Source of the DNA: an uncultured Oscillospiraceae bacterium
GTDB lineage: Bacteria > Bacillota > Clostridia > Oscillospirales > Oscillospiraceae
Assembly: GCA_934591725.1 (NCBI GenBank)
Contig: CAKTPR010000078.1
Location: 1 to 10,128, forward strand
Direction of reading: 5' to 3'
DNA: 10,128 nucleotides
The notes under the pieces are model-generated. The model made no database searches and had not been told where the DNA came from. It saw nothing but the letters and a program-made list of their open reading frames with translations. How positions within the stretch are numbered: position 1 is the first letter of the stretch; each line of letters opens with the position of its first letter. A program made the translations under genes and the position numbers. This document shows positions 1 to 6,134 of the stretch, piece after piece.

Positions 1-443
1 AGGGCGGCGATATGCTCTTTACATATGAAAATCAGTTCAAGTCAGAAGCCGAGGCTCAGGCATATCTGGATGAAAACAAGGTCATGTTCTCTCTCAGCTT
101 CGGCCCGGTCATGGTCGAAAAGGGCGTTGACGTCACTCCTTATGACTATCCCCTCGGCGAGGTCAGGGACACCTACGCCCGCTGCGCCATAGGCCAGCTC
201 GGCAAGCTTCATTATCTAGCAATGACGATCAACTGCCAGAGCCCCGACTACTACGTCTATGTCACGCTCCGTCAAGCCGCAGATTCCATGATAGCCCACG
301 GCTGCTATAACGCCTACACGCTCGACGGCGGGCAAACCGGAAGCATCATCCTCGGAAACGAGCTTATAAATCCCGTGCAGTTCGGCGTTGAGCGCCGGAT
401 GAGCGACATCTTCTATTTCGCCACGGCGATACCGGAGAACTGA
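1..443 (+). CDS. Phosphodiester glycosidase (NAGPA-domain) family protein, C-terminal part
   Basis: The reading frame is open to the left edge (first full codon at position 3), and 146 residues plus TGA are visible. Recognisable NAGPA-family landmarks are LSFGPVMVEKG (residues ~31-41), RCAIGQLGKLHYLAM (~60-74), the LDGGQTGSIILG block (~107-118; the family usually has LDGGGSS) and ERRMSDIFYF (~130-139). Family members act on phosphodiester-linked sugars and are often exported or wall-associated in Firmicutes; the substrate here is unknown. An ATG at 12 has a purine-rich stretch before it, but the FGP motif lies only ~30 residues from it. The family has a longer N-terminal part, so I infer that the true start, and any signal peptide or membrane anchor, is outside the window. 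The gene converges on the SleB-like gene, and its stop codon lies inside the shared terminator stem. Family call fairly sure; function unproven. Confidence 0.8.
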   Translation, partial: GGDMLFTYENQFKSEAEAQAYLDENKVMFSLSFGPVMVEKGVDVTPYDYPLGEVRDTYARCAIGQLGKLHYLAMTINCQSPDYYVYVTLRQAADSMIAHGCYNAYTLDGGQTGSIILGNELINPVQFGVERRMSDIFYFATAIPEN

Positions 444-491
444 ACATAAAAACAGGAGCTGTTCTTGCAGCTCCTGTTTTTATGTTCAGTT
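438..491. terminator. Bidirectional intrinsic terminator between two convergent genes
   Basis: This is a perfect 24-bp inverted repeat (438-461 against 468-491) with a 6-base loop, TTCTTG. The stem contains an AAAAA run on one arm and TTTTT on the other, so each strand reads a G/C-rich inner stem followed by a U-rich stretch. The stop codons of both flanking genes (TGA at 441-443, and the complement of TCA at 486-488) are inside the stem. Confidence 0.9.
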
Positions 492-1103
492 GTTTACGAC
501 GTTCCACGTATTGCCGCCGGTAAACTCGGTACGAAGCTCGACGCCGTCCTCTGTCATTCTGAGGAAGACGCACTCTCTCGGGATATCGCGCGTACCGCCC
601 GACTGCCATGTGTCTATAACGTCCTGACACACGCGGCATATGCTGTCGATAAGCGGGGCGTTCTCATAGCCCTGCCACTGGTTGGCCTGCTCGCAGACCT
701 CCTTGATCGTGTCGGGATACAGCGCGCTGTCCACGCGGTTGAGCACGCACCATGCCACCGCTCTCTGCACGTTCTCGCTGTAATATGTAGCGCAGCCCGC
801 GACGACCTTTGCTATATACTCCGCATCGGCGGAATACTTGGACTGCTGCGTCGACGCCGCTGCCGAGTCCGCAGTCTGCGACTGCGCCGCGGCAAGCTCG
901 TTCTGGTAGCGCTGCTCTATCGCCGCTATCCTCTGCTCTGCCTGTTCGTTTATGCTCTTCGTCCTCGCGTTTATCACAAGTACGCTGACCAGCACCGAAA
1001 GCAGAACTATCGCCGCGTCTCTCGCCACCGGATTCTTAAAAATTCTTTTTATCCCATACCAAATGTACGCCAGAACATCGAGTATCATGTCCAGCACTTG
1101 CAT
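486..1103 (-). CDS. Membrane-anchored SleB-like cell-wall-hydrolase-fold protein, apparently lacking the catalytic Glu
   Basis: This 205-residue protein starts at the ATG at 1103, chosen because AGGAGGGT precedes it by about 9 bases and a consensus promoter lies just upstream. The longer open frame to 1223 runs through that promoter. Residues ~28-45 form one hydrophobic membrane helix. Residues ~48-75 look like a charged coiled coil, followed by a Ser/Ala/Gln-rich linker. Residues ~93-165 resemble the Hydrolase_2 (SleB/CwlJ) domain: AEYIAKVVAG, then AVAWCVLNRV, YPDTIKEV and a QW pair. SleB-type enzymes are cortex or cell-wall lytic transglycosylases. In an ungapped alignment by eye, the family glutamate of the (A/G)EARGE motif falls on Cys104. 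The protein may therefore be a non-catalytic wall-binding relative. The tail (~170-205) is unusual and not recognised. Fold call moderate; activity doubtful. Confidence 0.65.
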   Translation of the reverse strand: MQVLDMILDVLAYIWYGIKRIFKNPVARDAAIVLLSVLVSVLVINARTKSINEQAEQRIAAIEQRYQNELAAAQSQTADSAAASTQQSKYSADAEYIAKVVAGCATYYSENVQRAVAWCVLNRVDSALYPDTIKEVCEQANQWQGYENAPLIDSICRVCQDVIDTWQSGGTRDIPRECVFLRMTEDGVELRTEFTGGNTWNVVNN

Positions 1104-1137
1104 AAGCTCTACCCTCCTCTGGGGATTTGACGGCGGT

Positions 1138-1166
1138 ATTATAACACGTTTTTTCATATTAGTCAA
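1138..1166 (-). promoter_or_regulatory. Sigma-A-type promoter of the SleB-like gene
   Basis: On the minus strand, TTGACT (1161-1166) and a perfect TATAAT (1138-1143) are separated by exactly 17 bases. The predicted transcript starts about 25-30 bases before the ATG at 1103, just before the ribosome binding site. Confidence 0.85.
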
Positions 1167-1328
1167 ATCGTGGGGGATTATTATGTAACCCTTTTTCCGT
1201 CGAACTGTGTCAAAATTGCACAAAAATGCGTATCAGTCCAACTTTTTTGTCGCATTTTTCTGTAATGTCGTTTTGTGCTGCTCCACTTTGGTTACTTTTT
1301 ACAGGCATTTTTGCGGCTGTATATATGG

Positions 1329-1366
1329 CGAAGCCCAAGCCTTACCGCTTGGGCTTCGTTTTTTTC
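1329..1366. terminator. Hairpin terminator after the ABC exporter operon; strong U-run only on the + strand
   Basis: A perfect 12-bp stem (1329-1340 with 1347-1358, loop CTTACC) is followed on the plus strand by seven T residues (1359-1365). It lies 5 bases past the stop of the last permease gene on the minus strand, where the base after the stem is not T-rich. It is best read as the operon's terminator working in both directions. The intergenic stretch 1167-1328 is AT-rich and holds no convincing gene or RNA. Confidence 0.75.
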
Positions 1367-1370
1367 ATTT

Positions 1371-2099
1371 TCAGTTATCGCGGCGTGAGAGGATCACTGA
1401 GCCTATCACTGTGAAAACGCATAAATATGCCGCGCAGGTAATTATAAACCCTGCATAGCCGCTTTTCATCAGCTCCTGCGGAGCGTTTGAGTTCATGCCG
1501 TAGGCCATGAGCGAATACGGCCAGATATGCCCCAGATGCTTTGCGAGAAAGAGCAGCCCGGACAGGCCGCCCGCAAGCGCTGCCGCGACCGGCATCGCAA
1601 AGCCGCGCAGGAAGAGCGACACCGTCAGCTGCATCGCCGCCATGACAAGACCGCCAAGCGTCCCGAACAGGCACCAGACCGTAAGCTCGCCCAGCGGCGC
1701 GGCGGTGCTCAGCCCGACGAGCCTGCCGGAGACAACATACAGCACGGCTATCCACAGCTCGCTGAGAAGTATCATGAATCCGACGCAGACAAGCTTTGCA
1801 GCAAATACCATCCCCTTTGGGGCAGGCGCGGTGAGCACGCGGTTCCAGTTGTGGTTCTTCTGCTCGATATACATCGTGTACGAACAGTAAATGCCGATGA
1901 GCAGCGGGAGAAAAATATAGTCCGTGAAAAGCGTGTGCTGCGTCCAGAGACTGTACCATTCGCTGTGCAGAAGCTCAAGGTTCTCAAGATAATTGAAAGT
2001 TCCCATGAGCGCGGGTATGACCGGCATGACGATGAACGCGAGCCACACCGGCGAGCGGCGCAGCTTCATAAGCTCGGCACGGATAAGTTTGCATAACAT
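1371..2099 (-). CDS. ABC-2 type exporter permease, lantibiotic-immunity (LanE/LanG) type
   Basis: This 242-residue polytopic membrane protein has about six hydrophobic helices (~18-35, 60-78, 100-124, 140-163, 168-186, 215-236). The N-terminus (IRAELMKLRRSP) and the cytoplasmic loop EQKNHNWNRVLTAPAPKG after the second helix are typical of ABC2_membrane_4 permeases, which pair with LanF/BcrA-type ATPases to expel antimicrobial peptides from the membrane. The ATG at 2099 is supported by GGAAGGAG about 9 bases upstream. That site lies within the end of the upstream permease gene, whose stop is 3 bases away, so translation is probably coupled. It is the last gene of the ATPase-permease-permease operon. 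The substrate cannot be read from sequence; bacitracin-like or lantibiotic-like peptides are the family expectation. Confidence 0.85.
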   Translation of the reverse strand: MLCKLIRAELMKLRRSPVWLAFIVMPVIPALMGTFNYLENLELLHSEWYSLWTQHTLFTDYIFLPLLIGIYCSYTMYIEQKNHNWNRVLTAPAPKGMVFAAKLVCVGFMILLSELWIAVLYVVSGRLVGLSTAAPLGELTVWCLFGTLGGLVMAAMQLTVSLFLRGFAMPVAAALAGGLSGLLFLAKHLGHIWPYSLMAYGMNSNAPQELMKSGYAGFIITCAAYLCVFTVIGSVILSRRDN

Positions 2100-2102
2100 T
2101 GT

Positions 2103-2876
2103 TCATATCTCCTTCCGGGAAAACAGTCCCCTGCCTATGGCGTAGAAGCACAGCGCAGCAAAGACCGATATTGCAAGGCACAGCCAGTCATAGCCCATTA
2201 CTGCGAGGTATGCGCCGGCGTACCTCGTCTCCTTCGTCCAGCCGAAGAGTCCGACGAACTGTAGCGCACCGTACCAGCTCCACGGGAAGTACCGGCGCAG
2301 TGCGCCGAGCTGCGGCAGGAACATTGAAAACAGTCCCATGAATTCTCCGAGCGCTCCGACGCACAGCGGCACGGCCTGATTCTCGATGAGCATGGACAGG
2401 GAGTGCTGGAGGATATACAGTGCCGCCGTCGGCACGAGTGTGAAGAGCAGGTGGATTAAGTATAGCTTCACCGGCAAAGGCTTTGCAAAGCCCGCGAGCT
2501 GCCCTGAGACGGCGGCTGCGGCACAGAAGAGCACAGCGCACAGCAGCACCGGCAGCATGCCGTAGATGAGCTTCGCGTCATACACATTCCCCCGCTCCGC
2601 GATAACGCACAGGCGGCGGAAGCCTCCCCCGCTGTGCTCTAACTCCGCAAGGAGTGAAGCGATGAGCGTACACATGAGTGGGAAAAAGATGGTATTGATA
2701 AGCGGGAGCTGATAGAGATAGAGCATATGTCCGTTTTCCAAGGCAAAGCTCCCGCTCTCCCCGGTATAGCTGCCGTAGAACGCCCACGCGCCGGCCGCGG
2801 CGGTCAGGGCGAGCGCCGTCAGGAAAATATAGCGTCGGCGGTTTTTGAGATATTCGGCTTTCAGCAAGGCGGTCAC
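2103..2876 (-). CDS. ABC-2 type exporter permease, lantibiotic-immunity type (GTG start)
   Basis: This 257-residue membrane protein starts with LKAEYLKNRRRYIF, the usual LanE/LanG-type N-terminus. It has about six hydrophobic segments (~16-34, 58-76, 102-125, 137-156, 168-190, 226-247). Features of the class are the AELEHSGGGFRRL loop after helix 2 and the RRYFPWSWYG segment near 194-203. The start is GTG at 2874-2876, which overlaps the TGA of the ATPase gene (GTGA overlap); AAAGGA lies about 10 bases upstream inside the ATPase gene. The overlap points to translational coupling and a fixed subunit ratio. It is presumably one half of a heterodimeric channel with the 1371-2099 product. Class confident, substrate unknown. 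Confidence 0.83.
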   Translation of the reverse strand: MTALLKAEYLKNRRRYIFLTALALTAAAGAWAFYGSYTGESGSFALENGHMLYLYQLPLINTIFFPLMCTLIASLLAELEHSGGGFRRLCVIAERGNVYDAKLIYGMLPVLLCAVLFCAAAAVSGQLAGFAKPLPVKLYLIHLLFTLVPTAALYILQHSLSMLIENQAVPLCVGALGEFMGLFSMFLPQLGALRRYFPWSWYGALQFVGLFGWTKETRYAGAYLAVMGYDWLCLAISVFAALCFYAIGRGLFSRKEI

Positions 2877-3604
2877 AGGCTCAGATCCTTTCCGGTCATG
2901 TCGAGGAAAATTTCCTCCAGCGTCTTTCCCTCGTCTATCTCGTGCAGACGCTCAAGCTCGCCCTGATAGCGAAGCTCGCCGTTTGCGATGATGCCGATAT
3001 CGTCAACGATGCGGTCGATCTCGCTGAGAATGTGGCTTGAGATAATGACGGTCATGCCGCAGCGCTCCGGCAGGGAGCGGATAAGCTCGCGCATCTCCTG
3101 TATGCCGGACGGGTCAAGGCCGTTCGTCGGCTCGTCGAGTATGAGCAGCTTCGGGAAGCCCAGCATCGCCGAGGCTATGCCGAAGCGCTGCTTCATGCCG
3201 AGGGAGTAGGCCGAGAGCCTTTTGCACTCCTGCCTGTCGAGCCGGACTATTTTTAGCACCTCGTCGATGTTCTTTTCGGGGAGGCCGAGAAGCGTCGTGT
3301 ATATGCGCAGATTCTCCCGTGCCGTCAGGTGTCCGTAAAACGACGGAGACTCGATGAGCGAACCGGTATTGCGCAGCAGCTCTATTCTGTTCCTGTCGTT
3401 CATGGGTCTGCCCATGAGCTCTATGCTCCCGGTGCTGGGCTGCACAAGGCCGAGCAGCAGCTTGAGCGTGGTCGATTTCCCCGCGCCGTTCGGGCCGAGG
3501 AAGCCGTATATCCGCCCCTCGCGCACCGTCATGTCGAGCTGCGACACGGCGCAGAAGTCCTTATACCTTTTTGTCAGCCCGTATGTGGCGACTATCTGAT
3601 CCAT
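2873..3604 (-). CDS. ABC transporter ATP-binding protein, LanF/BcrA type
   Basis: This 243-residue ATPase has Walker A GPNGAGKST (37-45), ABC signature YSLGMKQR (133-140), Walker B LLILDEPTNGLDP (153-165) and switch His191. The position that normally carries the Q-loop glutamine reads LIESPSFY, with Glu85. Lantibiotic-immunity ATPases are known for such an E-loop. With the two downstream permeases it forms an exporter that removes membrane-active peptides. I chose the ATG at 3602-3604 because GGAAAGGA ends 8 bases before it; the open frame reaching 3658 would run through the probable -10 element. A 6-bp G/C-rich hairpin (3622-3627 with 3634-3639) sits in the short leader. It is divergent from the response regulator gene and probably controlled by it. 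Confidence 0.9.
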   Translation of the reverse strand: MDQIVATYGLTKRYKDFCAVSQLDMTVREGRIYGFLGPNGAGKSTTLKLLLGLVQPSTGSIELMGRPMNDRNRIELLRNTGSLIESPSFYGHLTARENLRIYTTLLGLPEKNIDEVLKIVRLDRQECKRLSAYSLGMKQRFGIASAMLGFPKLLILDEPTNGLDPSGIQEMRELIRSLPERCGMTVIISSHILSEIDRIVDDIGIIANGELRYQGELERLHEIDEGKTLEEIFLDMTGKDLSL

Positions 3605-3648
3605 AACTATCATCCTTTCCGCGGCAGGCACCGCTGCCGACGTGCAGG

Positions 3649-3677
3649 ATAATAGCACTCTGGGATTTCATCACGCT
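3649..3677 (-). promoter_or_regulatory. Probable activator-dependent promoter of the ABC exporter operon
   Basis: On the minus strand an extended -10, TGCTATTAT (TATTAT at 3649-3654), is followed by a leader of about 40 bases to the ATG. At -35 (3672-3677) there is no TTGACA-like element. Instead the first CTTAA repeat of the operator overlaps the -35 position. A weak -35 covered by direct repeats is typical of promoters switched on by OmpR/PhoB-family regulators. Confidence 0.55.
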
Positions 3678-3716
3678 TAAATGCAGCTTAACTCAGCCTT
3701 AAATTTGCTTAAAGCG
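3675..3716. promoter_or_regulatory. Probable response-regulator operator: four phased CTTAA direct repeats
   Basis: CTTAA occurs at 3676-3680, 3687-3691, 3698-3702 and 3708-3712, so the steps are 11, 11 and 10 bases, one per helical turn. Units read GCTTAA, GCTTAA, CCTTAA, GCTTAA. Tandem half-sites at about 11-bp phase are the usual binding pattern of OmpR/PhoB/PhoP-type regulators, and four half-sites would fit two dimers. The array lies between the exporter operon and the regulator gene and upstream of both putative promoters. That the neighbouring regulator binds here is inference. Confidence 0.65.
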
Positions 3717-3727
3717 CTGGATATGTG

Positions 3728-3756
3728 TTCAATATCGAGCAGAAAAGTGTTACTAT
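3728..3756 (+). promoter_or_regulatory. Probable promoter of the response regulator/kinase operon
   Basis: TTCAAT (3728-3733), a 17-base spacer, and an extended -10 TGTTACTAT (TACTAT at 3751-3756). The transcript would start near 3763, leaving only about 14 bases of leader before the ATG at 3777. The CTTAA repeats end 15 bases upstream of the -35. Confidence 0.5.
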
Positions 3757-3776
3757 ACCTCCGGGCGGTGATCGCG

Positions 3777-4481
3777 ATGAACGAACTTATGAACAAGAAA
3801 ATACTGATAGTCGACGACGAGAAGGAGCTCCTCAGGACAGTGTCGGACGCACTGTTCAAGGAGGGCTTCTTCAACATCTATACGGCGGCAAGATGCGAGG
3901 AGGCGCTGTCCGTGGCGGCGAGCCAGCCGGTCGCACTGATGCTGCTGGACGTAAGTCTCCCGGACGGCAGCGGCTTCGAGCTGTATGAGCAGCTGCGCGA
4001 GTATACGGACGCTCCTGTCATTTTCCTCACGGCGCGCGGCAGCGGCGAGGATCGGATCACAGGGCTTCGGCTCGGTGCCGACGATTACATCGTCAAGCCC
4101 TTTCTGATGCGTGAGCTTGTGCTGCGCGTAAAGGCGCTGCTGCGCAGGACTTACGCCATTGCCGCCGAGGAGCAGGGTGCGGAGATCGGCCGCCGCTATG
4201 TCGATTTCTCTCGCGCGTGCGTCAGGCAAGGAGACGCGGACACTCCGCTTACTGCGAAGGAGCTTATTCTAATAAAGAAGCTCTGGGAAAACCGCGGCAG
4301 GATCGTAAGCTTTGACAGCCTGTGCATGGCAGCGTGGGGAGAGGACTATTACGGCCATGAAAACACGCTGACTGTACACATCCGCCGCCTGCGCGAAAAG
4401 CTTGAGGACACGCCTTCCTCCCCAAAGTATCTGCTGACGGTGCGCGGGCTGGGCTACAGACTGGCGGTGCGGGATGAATAA
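3777..4481 (+). CDS. OmpR/PhoB-family DNA-binding response regulator
   Basis: This is a 234-residue two-domain regulator. The receiver domain (~7-122) has the acidic pair Asp13/Asp14, phospho-acceptor Asp58 in MLLDVSLPDG, Thr85 in FLTARGSG and Lys107 in DDYIVKPF. The winged-helix DNA-binding domain (~140-232) includes TPLTAKELILIKKLWEN, the VHIRRLREKLE recognition region and the VRGLGYRL end. I chose the ATG at 3777; the preceding purines (GGCGGTGA) are a modest ribosome binding site, and an in-frame ATG at 3789 is an alternative. The longer frame from 3681 would run through the operator and promoter. It overlaps the kinase gene by 8 bases. It probably controls the divergent exporter operon and itself through the CTTAA repeats (inferred). 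Confidence 0.92.
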   Translation: MNELMNKKILIVDDEKELLRTVSDALFKEGFFNIYTAARCEEALSVAASQPVALMLLDVSLPDGSGFELYEQLREYTDAPVIFLTARGSGEDRITGLRLGADDYIVKPFLMRELVLRVKALLRRTYAIAAEEQGAEIGRRYVDFSRACVRQGDADTPLTAKELILIKKLWENRGRIVSFDSLCMAAWGEDYYGHENTLTVHIRRLREKLEDTPSSPKYLLTVRGLGYRLAVRDE

Positions 4482-5802
4482 GACCGCGCTGAAATTTTTC
4501 CTGAGCTGCGCCGCCGTCGCCGCCGTCACAGCACTGATACTGCTGCTTCTGAACCTTGCGGGTCTACTATATATAAGCTACGACAACGGCACCGCCGCGA
4601 CACGCTCCAGTAAGCGCGTTATCGACCTCATGCACAGCGCATACGAATCCGGTGAGGACTCTTCGGCGCTGCTGCCCGATGGTTACTGGTGCATCCTGCT
4701 CGACGACGGCGGGGACGTTATTTGGTCGGCGGATATGCCGGGCGATATCCCGCGGCACTATACGCTGCGAGACGTTGCCGTCCTCTCCCGCTGGTTTTTG
4801 TGCGACTATCCGGTTTACACGCAGGCGGAGGACTGCGGGCTGTTCATTCTTGGCCAGCCGAAAAACGCGGTCGGGAAATACCAGATAGTCCTTTCGATGA
4901 GCTGGTTTAATTCGCTGCCCGCACGCATCGCGCTGGTGCTGACGCTGAACGCCGCGCTGGCGCTCGGCCTGTCGCTTCTCACCGGCCGTCGGCTATATAG
5001 AGGTGTGCGGACTCTCACCGACGGCATCGGCAGTCTCAGCCGCGAGGAGCCTCTTGAGCTACGCGGCGGCGGGATATTCCGCCCGGCCTATCAGGAGCTG
5101 AACAAATGCTCCGCTGCTCTGCGTGAAAAAAGCCGCGCGCTTGAGGAGCGCGACACGGCGCGGCGCAACTGGGTAAACGGGATATCACACGATATACGCA
5201 CACCGCTTGCGGTAATAATGGGAAACGCCGAGGCCATCGCTGCTGCCAATGCGATACCGGAACAGGCGTTGGAGAGCGCCGGGCGCATAATCCTGCAGGC
5301 AGGAAGAGCCGGGCGGCTCGTGGACGACCTCAACCTTATCTCCACGCTTGATAGCGATATGCAGCCGCAGCGCAGAAAGCCCGCGCGGCTGTGCCCGATA
5401 ATACGTGCAGCCGTGACGGACGTGATAAACAGTGGTCTTGCCGAGAGGCGGGAGATTCAGCCGGAGCTGCGCGACGAGTCCGCCGTGATCCTCTGCGACA
5501 GCGAGCTTATCGCCCGCGCGGTCTTTAACCTCATCTCGAACGCAATGCAGCATAACGGCGAGGGCTGCACCGTGGAGATAGAGGAATACATTGACGGCAA
5601 TAGTGCGTGCATCCGCATTGCTGACAACGGCAGCGGGATCGATGAGGCGGTGCTCGAAGGTCTCGGCACTATTCCGGACGGCACGCATGGGCTGGGGCTG
5701 CCGCTTGCCTACAGAATAATAAAAGCGCACGGCGGAACGATGGCCGTGCGCAATGAAAACGGACTGAGGATAGATATAGCTTTCCCGCTGTATACGGAGT
5801 AA
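4474..5802 (+). CDS. Membrane sensor histidine kinase
   Basis: This 442-residue kinase has two membrane helices (~9-34 and ~151-170) enclosing an extracytoplasmic sensor of about 115 residues with several Asp/Glu/Cys residues. A HAMP-like linker (~171-230) leads to the dimerisation/phospho-acceptor helix WVNGISHDIRTPLAVIMG with His239. The ATPase domain follows: N-box NLISNAMQHN (352-361), G1 IADNGSGID (382-390) and G2 DGTHGLGLPLAYRII (402-416). The start ATG is in an ATGAATAA overlap with the stop of the regulator gene, so the two are co-translated. The sensor is larger than in the short bacitracin-type (BceS) kinases, so ligand sensing by the kinase itself is plausible, perhaps of a membrane-active peptide (inference from the neighbouring exporter). 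A terminator hairpin begins 2 bases after the stop. Confidence 0.9.
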   Translation: MNKTALKFFLSCAAVAAVTALILLLLNLAGLLYISYDNGTAATRSSKRVIDLMHSAYESGEDSSALLPDGYWCILLDDGGDVIWSADMPGDIPRHYTLRDVAVLSRWFLCDYPVYTQAEDCGLFILGQPKNAVGKYQIVLSMSWFNSLPARIALVLTLNAALALGLSLLTGRRLYRGVRTLTDGIGSLSREEPLELRGGGIFRPAYQELNKCSAALREKSRALEERDTARRNWVNGISHDIRTPLAVIMGNAEAIAAANAIPEQALESAGRIILQAGRAGRLVDDLNLISTLDSDMQPQRRKPARLCPIIRAAVTDVINSGLAERREIQPELRDESAVILCDSELIARAVFNLISNAMQHNGEGCTVEIEEYIDGNSACIRIADNGSGIDEAVLEGLGTIPDGTHGLGLPLAYRIIKAHGGTMAVRNENGLRIDIAFPLYTE

Positions 5803-5803
5803 A

Positions 5804-5836
5804 AACGGCTCCCTATTGAAAACATGGGGAGCCGTT
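5804..5836 (+). terminator. Terminator hairpin after the kinase gene (copy 1 of a repeated hairpin)
   Basis: A 10-bp stem (5804-5813 with 5827-5836) can be extended inward by three weaker pairs. The tail ATCTTATTC is only moderately T-rich. The sequence is nearly the same as the hairpin at 6817-6849 (28 of 33 positions match by eye). Confidence 0.7.
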
Positions 5837-5929
5837 ATCTTATTCATCTGCGTGTCATTCTGCGAAGATCCCGTAACTTTTATATATAAAATCATGGATA
5901 AGTTTTTTCGTCGGATTTAAAGTCTTTTC

Positions 5930-5958
5930 TTGCCTTTCCGTTTTTCCCATGGTATTAT
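5930..5958 (+). promoter_or_regulatory. Candidate promoter of the small-ORF/membrane-protein cassette
   Basis: TTGCCT (5930-5935), a 17-base spacer and TATTAT (5953-5958). It would give a leader of about 170 bases before the small ORF. A second candidate, TTGCTT (6004-6009), 17 bases, then an extended -10 TGCTATTTT (6024-6032), would give a leader of about 95 bases. The stretch 5837-6092 otherwise holds no gene that I can support. Confidence 0.4.
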
Positions 5959-6092
5959 TTACATGCGACGCAGCTTCATATCCTCACGTACAAATATGCG
6001 CTATTGCTTTCGGTAAAAGTGCCTGCTATTTTCTGCATATTATGTGTGTGATAGAAGCAGTGTCTCCGCGATCGGAGCTGTGCGTTTTTTCG

Positions 6093-6120
6093 GTGCGCAG
6101 TTTTGGCTGCGCACTTTTTA
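6093..6120 (+). promoter_or_regulatory. Attenuator-like intrinsic terminator in the leader of the small ORF
   Basis: An 8-bp G/C-rich stem (GTGCGCAG 6093-6100 with CTGCGCAC 6107-6114, loop TTTTGG) is followed by TTTTTATTT. The ribosome binding site TGGAGGG comes directly after. An upstream segment CTGTGC (6078-6083) can pair with the left arm (6095-6100, one G-U pair), giving a possible competing antiterminator. A separate small hairpin, CTCCG-CGAT-CGGAG, lies at 6064-6077. A terminator between promoter and ribosome binding site suggests conditional read-through. The ligand or signal is unknown and no riboswitch class was recognised. Confidence 0.6.
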
Positions 6121-6134
6121 TTTGGAGGGAAAAT

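Noticed and set aside
465..1130. Long plus-strand open frame of 221 codons opposite the SleB-like gene
   Set aside because: It is a mirror frame rich in Arg, Leu and Cys, with no ribosome binding site and no domain, and it crosses the terminator. The minus strand has the promoter, ribosome binding site and a recognisable fold.
1298..1325. TTTACA, 16 bases, TATATA promoter-like pair on the plus strand
   Set aside because: The transcript would start inside the terminator hairpin, so it would make no useful RNA.
5963..6016. Possible 17-codon leader peptide in the cassette leader
   Set aside because: The ATG falls at or before the predicted transcript start and has no ribosome binding site.
5949..6134. 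Upstream extension of the 31-codon ORF frame
   Set aside because: No ribosome binding site precedes the earlier ATG codons, and the frame runs through the terminator hairpin. The strong site is only before 6135.
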